NCBI GenBank assembly: GCA_964574935.1
Contig: CAZNOZ010000006.1
Span: 1-64,000 of the forward strand
Direction: 5' to 3'
Source of the DNA: JBBECE01 sp964574935
Lineage (GTDB): Bacteria > Pseudomonadota > Alphaproteobacteria > Rhizobiales > Devosiaceae
DNA: 64,000 nt
Shown here piece by piece: positions 58,191 to 64,000 of this stretch (the first letter of the stretch is position 1; each line of letters starts with the position of its first letter). The position numbers and the translations under genes were made by a program. The notes under the pieces were generated by a model. The model had not been told where the DNA came from, did no database searches, and saw only the letters and a program-made list of their open reading frames with translations.

Positions 58191-59178
58191 GTTCTTCCCG
58201 CCGGGTCAGAAGCGCGTCCAGCACCGCCATCCTGACCGCCACTCCCATCTCCACCTGCTCCTCGATCACCGAGCGCGGTCCGTCGGCGACCATCGGGTCG
58301 ATTTCCACGCCGCGGTTCATGGGCGCCGGATGCATCACGATCGCGTCCGGTTTGGCGGCCGCCAGTTTCTCCTCGTCGAGCCCGTAGAAGCGATAGTACT
58401 CGCGAACCGAGGGAACGAGCTTGCCGGTCGCCCGCTCGGACTGAAGGCGCAGCATCATCACCACGTCGGCGCCGGCGAGCCCCGCCGCCATGTCGGTGAA
58501 AACCTCGCCGGCCAACGTCTCGATGCCGCGGGGCAGGAGCGTCGCCGGGGCGACGACCCGGGTCCGCGCCTGCATGGCGCCCAGCAGCAGGAGGTTCGAA
58601 CGGGCGACGCGGGAATTGGCGATATCGCCGCAAATGGCGACGGTGAGCCCGTCCAGGCGCCCCTTGTGGCGGCGAATGGTCAGCGCATCCAGCAGCGCCT
58701 GGGTGGGATGCTCGTGCGCCCCGTCGCCGCCGTTGACCACCGAACAGCCGACCTTCTGCGACAACAGCTCGACCGCCCCGGCCGCCGAGTGGCGCACCAC
58801 GATGACGTCCGGCTGCATCGCGTTCAGCGTCGCCACGGTGTCGATCAGGGTCTCGCCCTTGTTCATCGAGGAGGTGCGCACGGCCATGTTGACCACGTCG
58901 CATCCCAGCCGCTTGCCGGCGATCTCGAAACTCGCCTGGGTGCGCGTCGAGGCTTCGAAGAAGAGGTTGATCTGGGTCCGCCCGGCGTGGCGTTCGAGGT
59001 GCTTGTTGGGCCGTCGGGAGACCTCGACCATCGCCTCGGCACGGTCGAGCAGGCCGGTGATTTCGGCGCGGTCGAGCTGGCCGATTCCCAGAAGATGCCG
59101 GTGATTGAAAGGCGGCGGGGCCGGCGCCGAAGCGCCCGAGGCGGCGGAAGTGCGGGTGCGCGGCTTGCGGGCTGCCAT
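58183..59178 (-). CDS. pyrB: Aspartate carbamoyltransferase catalytic subunit
   Basis: ATCase (331 residues) makes carbamoyl-aspartate, the committed step of pyrimidine synthesis. The carbamoyl-phosphate site is in FFEASTRTQASFE (about residues 72-84), then the HPTQALLD motif near 163 and the HPAPMNRGVEID stretch near 288. The first 20 residues are Ala/Pro/Ser-rich and variable. Start ATG 59178. The overlap with pyrC fits assembly of both products into one complex. No regulatory chain gene (pyrI) is present. Confidence 0.96.
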   Translation of the reverse strand: MAARKPRTRTSAASGASAPAPPPFNHRHLLGIGQLDRAEITGLLDRAEAMVEVSRRPNKHLERHAGRTQINLFFEASTRTQASFEIAGKRLGCDVVNMAVRTSSMNKGETLIDTVATLNAMQPDVIVVRHSAAGAVELLSQKVGCSVVNGGDGAHEHPTQALLDALTIRRHKGRLDGLTVAICGDIANSRVARSNLLLLGAMQARTRVVAPATLLPRGIETLAGEVFTDMAAGLAGADVVMMLRLQSERATGKLVPSVREYYRFYGLDEEKLAAAKPDAIVMHPAPMNRGVEIDPMVADGPRSVIEEQVEMGVAVRMAVLDALLTRREEHG

Positions 59179-59248
59179 GAACCTCGTTCCGAGGCGGATC
59201 GGGCGCGATGTAGCCCAACCGACCGGGCGGCTCAAGAAAAAAGCTCGA

Positions 59249-59782
59249 TCAGCGTGAAGACGGGCCCTGATTTCGCTTGGCCTGTCCCTCGGCGTTTCCT
59301 TTGGCCCGGGCCTGCGCGCGATGGTCGAGCGCACCCTGCAGGATGTAGGCGGCGGCCAGCTTGTCGACGAGCGCGGCGCGGCGGGCGCGGCTGAGATCGG
59401 CTTCCAGAAGCGTGCGCGTGACCGCCTGGGTGGAAAGCCGCTCGTCCCAGAAGGCGATCGGCAGTTCCGAGCGTTGCGCGAGGTTGCGGGCGAAGGCGCG
59501 AACCGACTGGGCGCGCGGGCCTTCGGAGCCGTCCATGTTGAGCGGCAGGCCGAGGACGAACCCGGCGACTTCGTGAGCGGCGGCGAGGTCGAGCAGGCGC
59601 GCCGCGTCGGCGGTGAATTTGGTGCGCGCAATCGTCTCCAGCGGCGTGGCGGTCGTCTGGCGGGTGTCGGAGAGGGCGACGCCGATGGTGCGGGTCCCCA
59701 GGTCCAGCCCCATCACCCGACCCACCGCCGGCAGCTTGTCGGTCACGTTCGGGGCGGGATTGGGCTTTGGTGGTTGGGCCAT
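59249..59782 (-). CDS. ruvX: Putative Holliday junction resolvase RuvX (YqgF)
   Basis: RuvX/YqgF (177 residues), an RNase H-like fold protein that takes part in 16S rRNA 5' processing and was first predicted as a Holliday junction resolvase. The acidic site is in MGLDLGTRTIGVALSD (about residues 24-39) and the conserved LPLNMDGSEGPRAQ and DERLSTQAVTR blocks are intact. The first 23 and last 35 residues are polar and variable. It is divergent from the gene upstream of gatC, as is usual in the order. Confidence 0.93.
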   Translation of the reverse strand: MAQPPKPNPAPNVTDKLPAVGRVMGLDLGTRTIGVALSDTRQTTATPLETIARTKFTADAARLLDLAAAHEVAGFVLGLPLNMDGSEGPRAQSVRAFARNLAQRSELPIAFWDERLSTQAVTRTLLEADLSRARRAALVDKLAAAYILQGALDHRAQARAKGNAEGQAKRNQGPSSR

Positions 59783-59881
59783 CTGGGACTATCGTGCACG
59801 GAAAATGAGGTGAGCGGAGCGGGCGGTGGCATCGCATAGGACGAAAGCGGCAGGCGAGGCAATCGCGGGCGGACAGGAACG

Positions 59882-60415
59882 ATGCGGCTGACCTGGTTCG
59901 GCGGCTCGACCTTCCGGCTTTATCTCGGCGGGCGGATCATCGTGACCAGCCCGGACCGGGCGCCGGCCGGCGTCGACCATGCCGAGCTCGTCGCCGCCGC
60001 CGACCACCTGGTCGATCTCGAGGACGGGATTTCGGAGTATCCGGTCATCGATCCTCAAAGCTGGCAATCCCGGATGCCCGAGCGGCTGGTCGACCAGAGC
60101 GGGGAGACGATCGTCGAACTGCTCGCGGTCGGCGATGAGGGGCTCATCGTCGACGAGGCGGAGGAAGGCCCGGTCATCATTGCACCGGCGGGGCTCAAGG
60201 GGTGGGGCCGGTTCGCCGACGACGCGGTTGTGGTCGTCTACGGGGCGCCGGAAATGGTGGCCAGGGGCGTCAACGCGCTGGCCATGGTGGCGCGGCCCAA
60301 GCTGATCGCGCTCGCCGCCGAGGGCCTCACCGACGATCAGTTTGCGACCACCGCCAGCGCCGCCGGGGCGAGCCCGGTGCAGGTGCTCGAAGCCGGGCTG
60401 GCGCTCGAAGCCTGA
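59882..60415 (+). CDS. Degenerate metallo-beta-lactamase-fold-like protein beside gatC
   Basis: A 177-residue protein whose opening RLTWFGGSTFRLYLGGRIIV resembles the start of small MBL-fold metal-dependent hydrolases (usually TWYGHSAFR), but the HxHxDH metal motif is absent: the aligned region reads AAADHLVDLEDG. Later parts contain no clear metal ligands (only a few His). It may be a non-metallic derivative with a changed role. The place between ruvX and gatC is where MBL-fold proteins stand in related genomes, as I recall. ATG 59882. Confidence 0.6.
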   Translation: MRLTWFGGSTFRLYLGGRIIVTSPDRAPAGVDHAELVAAADHLVDLEDGISEYPVIDPQSWQSRMPERLVDQSGETIVELLAVGDEGLIVDEAEEGPVIIAPAGLKGWGRFADDAVVVVYGAPEMVARGVNALAMVARPKLIALAAEGLTDDQFATTASAAGASPVQVLEAGLALEA

Positions 60416-60495
60416 TCGGGGCCGGCGCGGTTGTGGAAGCGGGGGGCCGCTGGTACAAGCGCTCCGGCATTTCCATGAGGCCTTGGGAGCGATGA

Positions 60496-60783
60496 ATGGC
60501 GGTTGACGCCGACACCGTGCGCCGCATCGGGCGGCTGGCCCGCATCCGCATCGACACCAACGACATCGAGGGGCTGGCCGACGAGCTCAACGGCATCCTG
60601 GGCTTCGTCGAGCAGCTCAACGAGGTCGATATCGAGGGTGTCGAGCCGATGAATTCGGTCACGCCGATGAAGCTGCGCCGGCGTGCCGACAAGGTCACCG
60701 CCGGCGGCCACGCCGACAAGATCGTCGCCAACGCCCCGCAGAGCGAAGACAATTTCTTCGTGGTGCCGAAGGTTGTGGAATAG
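60496..60783 (+). CDS. gatC: Asp-tRNA(Asn)/Glu-tRNA(Gln) amidotransferase subunit C
   Basis: GatC (95 residues) holds the GatA and GatB subunits together in the tRNA-dependent amidotransferase that converts Glu-tRNA(Gln) and Asp-tRNA(Asn). The family layout is seen: the start VDADTVRRIGRLARIRI, the ELNGILGFVEQLNEVDIEGVEPM hook, and a C-terminal NAPQSEDNFFVVPKVVE tail that reaches GatA. A GNAT gene separates it from gatA. Confidence 0.97.
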   Translation: MAVDADTVRRIGRLARIRIDTNDIEGLADELNGILGFVEQLNEVDIEGVEPMNSVTPMKLRRRADKVTAGGHADKIVANAPQSEDNFFVVPKVVE

Positions 60784-60789
60784 GCGTCG

Positions 60790-61245
60790 ATGGACCTCAC
60801 GGTGGCTCAGGAGTCGGCGCGGGGCGGGCAGGTGCGCGAGATGCTTGACGAATTCGAGACCTATCTCGCTGAGCACGCGCCGGGCGAGGCGATCGCCGGC
60901 CTCACGCCCGAGGAGCTTGCCGACATCACGAGCACGGTGTTCGTCGCCCGCGACGCCGAGGGGGCCCCGGTGGGGCTGGGCGCGATGAAGCGGCACGGGC
61001 CGGTCGGCGAAATCAAGGCGGTCTATGCGCGGCCGCATGTGCGGGGGCAGGGCGCCGGACGGGCGATCCTCGACGCCATCGTGCATCAGGCCCGGGCCGA
61101 GGGGCTCTCTCGCATCGTGCTCAAGACGGGCCGCCACCATCCGGAGGCCTGGCGCCTGTTCGAACGCGGCGGGTTTCAGCGCTGCGGGCCGGTGCTGGAC
61201 TATCCCGAAGACGCAAGCTCGATCTTCTACGAGCGAACGCTGTGA
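60790..61245 (+). CDS. GNAT family N-acetyltransferase
   Basis: A 151-residue acetyltransferase. The acetyl-CoA motif is RPHVRGQGAGRAIL (about residues 82-95) with the Q/RxxGxG/A pattern, preceded by the IKAVYARP strand and followed by TGRHHPEAWRLFERGGFQRCG. The substrate is unknown. It begins six bases after gatC and ends 22 bases before gatA, so it is inserted in the gatCA operon without breaking it. Confidence 0.87.
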   Translation: MDLTVAQESARGGQVREMLDEFETYLAEHAPGEAIAGLTPEELADITSTVFVARDAEGAPVGLGAMKRHGPVGEIKAVYARPHVRGQGAGRAILDAIVHQARAEGLSRIVLKTGRHHPEAWRLFERGGFQRCGPVLDYPEDASSIFYERTL

Positions 61246-61267
61246 AGCGCGCGGGCGGAGCAAGGCA

Positions 61268-62752
<1,485 letters not shown>

Positions 62753-62756
62753 ACCG

Positions 62757-63068
62757 ATGGACGACCGTTTGAACGCCTTCGACCAGTCGCGCCCGCCGGA
62801 CGGGCTCGCCGCCCCGCTGCAAGCCCTGTGGTGGCTCAAAAAGGGGGGGCTGAAGATGGGGCCGGAATGGGAGGAGGCGCATCGGTTGTGCCAACTCGAG
62901 GAGGGCAGGCACGACTTCGACTGGGTGCACGCGCTCGCGCACTGGATCGAGGCGGACTTCGGCAATTCCGACTACTGGTACCGGCGCTGCGGGGAGCGGC
63001 GGCAGACCGCCTCGGTGGGTGAGGAGTGGCAGTTCATCGCCGAGAAGCTGACCGGCGGCGGCGACTGA
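62757..63068 (+). CDS. Conserved hypothetical helical protein
   Basis: A 103-residue, mostly helical and aromatic-rich protein. Blocks such as LWWLKKGGLKMGPEWEEAHRL, DFDWVHALAHWIEADFG and YWYRRCGER look conserved, and I recall similar unnamed alphaproteobacterial proteins, but no function is known. No signal peptide or membrane helix. The start is four bases after gatA, so it is probably cotranscribed. Confidence 0.7.
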   Translation: MDDRLNAFDQSRPPDGLAAPLQALWWLKKGGLKMGPEWEEAHRLCQLEEGRHDFDWVHALAHWIEADFGNSDYWYRRCGERRQTASVGEEWQFIAEKLTGGGD

Positions 63069-63160
63069 TCGCCGCACCCGGTGCGCAAACGCCACAGTCC
63101 GGCGGCGGACGCCGATAGGGGGCTAGGCGGCGGCCATCGGCCGGCCTAATCTGGATTTCC

Positions 63161-63496
63161 ATGAACCGGCCACAACCCTCCACCGTCAGCGCCAAACCGC
63201 CCGGCCAGTGCCAGACCAAGGCCGAGGTCAGGGCGGAAATCGATCGCATCGACCAGGCGCTCATTACGCTGCTCGCCGAGCGCCATGCCTATGTGCACCG
63301 CATCGCCGATCTCAAGGACCAGGAGGACGAGGCCTACGACCCCGAACGGGTGGAGCGGATCATCGCCAGGGTGCGCGAACGCGCGCGCGCCGGCCGCCTC
63401 GATCCCGATCAGGCCGAACTTGTCTGGCGTACGCTGATCGACTGGAACGTCAATTACGAAAAGGGCATCATCGCCGCACGACATGCAGAGGGCTGA
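63161..63496 (+). CDS. Chorismate mutase, AroQ type
   Basis: A small monofunctional chorismate mutase (111 residues) of the all-helical AroQ class, converting chorismate to prephenate for Phe and Tyr. The first helix holds EVRAEIDRIDQALITLLAERHAYVHRIADLK, with the conserved Arg, the lone Arg/Lys of the second helix and the ERVERIIARVRERA stretch; it ends with a Trp-rich third helix (VWRTLIDWNV). The first 20 residues are variable. No prephenate dehydratase domain is attached. It is preceded by a 92-base gap and followed after six bases by the next gene. Confidence 0.85.
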   Translation: MNRPQPSTVSAKPPGQCQTKAEVRAEIDRIDQALITLLAERHAYVHRIADLKDQEDEAYDPERVERIIARVRERARAGRLDPDQAELVWRTLIDWNVNYEKGIIAARHAEG

Positions 63497-63502
63497 AGGA
63501 CA

Positions 63503-64000
63503 ATGGTTGCGCAGCTCACACTAAGACCTGCTCACATCGCAGAAACCGCACGGCTGGGCATGCTGGCTTTCGACGCCTGGGAAGCCTCGCTCATGCACTT
63601 CTTCCGGGACGGGCGCCTGAGGCGCGAGAAGATGAAGGCCGAACTGGTGCTGTACTGCATCGGCGCCCTGGATCGGCTGACCGTCGCCGAAAAGGACGGC
63701 GACCTGGCCGGCTGGGCGGCGCGCGAGGCGAACTACGTTCCGTATATCTGGGTGGCCCCGTCGACGCAGGGCGAGGGCATCGGCTCCACCCTGCTGCGGC
63801 AGCTCGAGGCGGACATGTGTGCCTCCGGGCACCGGCGCGCCGTTCTCGACACGATCGCCGCGCATGCCGACGCGATCCGCTTCTACGAACGGGCCGGATA
63901 CGAAATCACCCAACGGGGCCAGTCCTTTACGCGCACCGGGCAGATGAGCGTCGAAAAGGTCCGGATGGTCAAACCCCTGGCGCTGGTGCCCAAGGAGGCC
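63503..64000 (+). CDS. GNAT family N-acetyltransferase (3' end outside window)
   Basis: An acetyltransferase whose first 166 codons are in the window. The acetyl-CoA-binding pattern is APSTQGEGIGSTLLRQLE (about residues 87-104), preceded by the YIWVAP strand and followed by the AAHADAIRFYERAGYEITQ block. The start ATG 63503 lies six bases after the chorismate mutase stop, so the two are likely cotranscribed. The last visible residues (VKPLALVPKEA) suggest the end is near. Substrate unknown. Confidence 0.85.
   Translation, partial: MVAQLTLRPAHIAETARLGMLAFDAWEASLMHFFRDGRLRREKMKAELVLYCIGALDRLTVAEKDGDLAGWAAREANYVPYIWVAPSTQGEGIGSTLLRQLEADMCASGHRRAVLDTIAAHADAIRFYERAGYEITQRGQSFTRTGQMSVEKVRMVKPLALVPKEA

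Overview
The window is GC-rich chromosomal DNA of an alphaproteobacterium, most likely a member of the Hyphomicrobiales (Rhizobiales). Three things point there: the long S10-spc-alpha ribosomal cluster with fusA and tuf at its head; MipZ, DivK and PleD; and the gene order divK, pleD, rpmG, rnr, topA, dprA, plsY, pyrC, pyrB, ruvX, gatC, gatA, which I know as typical of that order. I cannot name a genus. No prophage, insertion sequence, CRISPR array or plasmid gene was seen, and almost every base belongs to tightly packed genes, often with NTGA stop/start overlaps.

Layout. 1-17326: translation machinery in one direction (fusA end, tuf, rpsJ to rplO, secY, adk, then rpsM, rpsK, rpoA, rplQ). A candidate promoter lies between adk and rpsM, hairpins lie between tuf and rpsJ and between rpsM and rpsK, and a terminator follows rplQ. 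17416-26862: two tandem dehydratase/reductase-like SDR genes, then an HtrA protease, RarA, an MFS transporter, fluoride exporter CrcB, pseudouridine synthase, a DUF1801 protein, a HAD phosphatase and an ATP12-type F1 chaperone. 27006-31418 (minus): folate genes folK, folB, folP, then rimO, a DUF4282 membrane protein and lipB. 31508-36217 (plus): an orphan SPOA (FliN-like) protein, tRNA-Leu(GAG), a membrane protein, MgtE, a glutathione transferase, a DUF1489 protein and MipZ. 36231-38134 (minus): a small unknown protein and a SPOR-domain D,D-carboxypeptidase. 38433-41316 (plus): clpS and clpA. 41491-45886 (minus): HIT protein, a desaturase/SDR fusion, an N-acyltransferase, a glycerophosphodiesterase, RidA and DUF3572. 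45980-48979 (plus): divK, pleD, a structured RNA and a methyltransferase. 49145-59782 (minus): rpmG, rnr, topA, an isonitrile-hydratase-like protein, dprA, plsY, pyrC, pyrB and ruvX. 59882-64000 (plus): a degenerate beta-lactamase-fold-like protein, gatC, a GNAT protein, gatA, a small conserved protein, chorismate mutase and a GNAT protein cut by the window edge.

How the genes work together: most are housekeeping (protein synthesis, folate and lipoate supply, pyrimidine synthesis, ClpAP proteolysis, cell-cycle control by DivK/PleD/MipZ, envelope enzymes). The features most worth a second look are a strongly folded RNA of unknown class between pleD and a methyltransferase (a three-way junction followed by an intrinsic terminator), an rimO gene whose only plausible starts are CTG codons, a short remnant that looks like the head of a lost dinB gene at the joint of two conserved gene blocks, a dihydroorotase lacking its metal ligands, and a fatty-acid-hydroxylase/SDR fusion protein.
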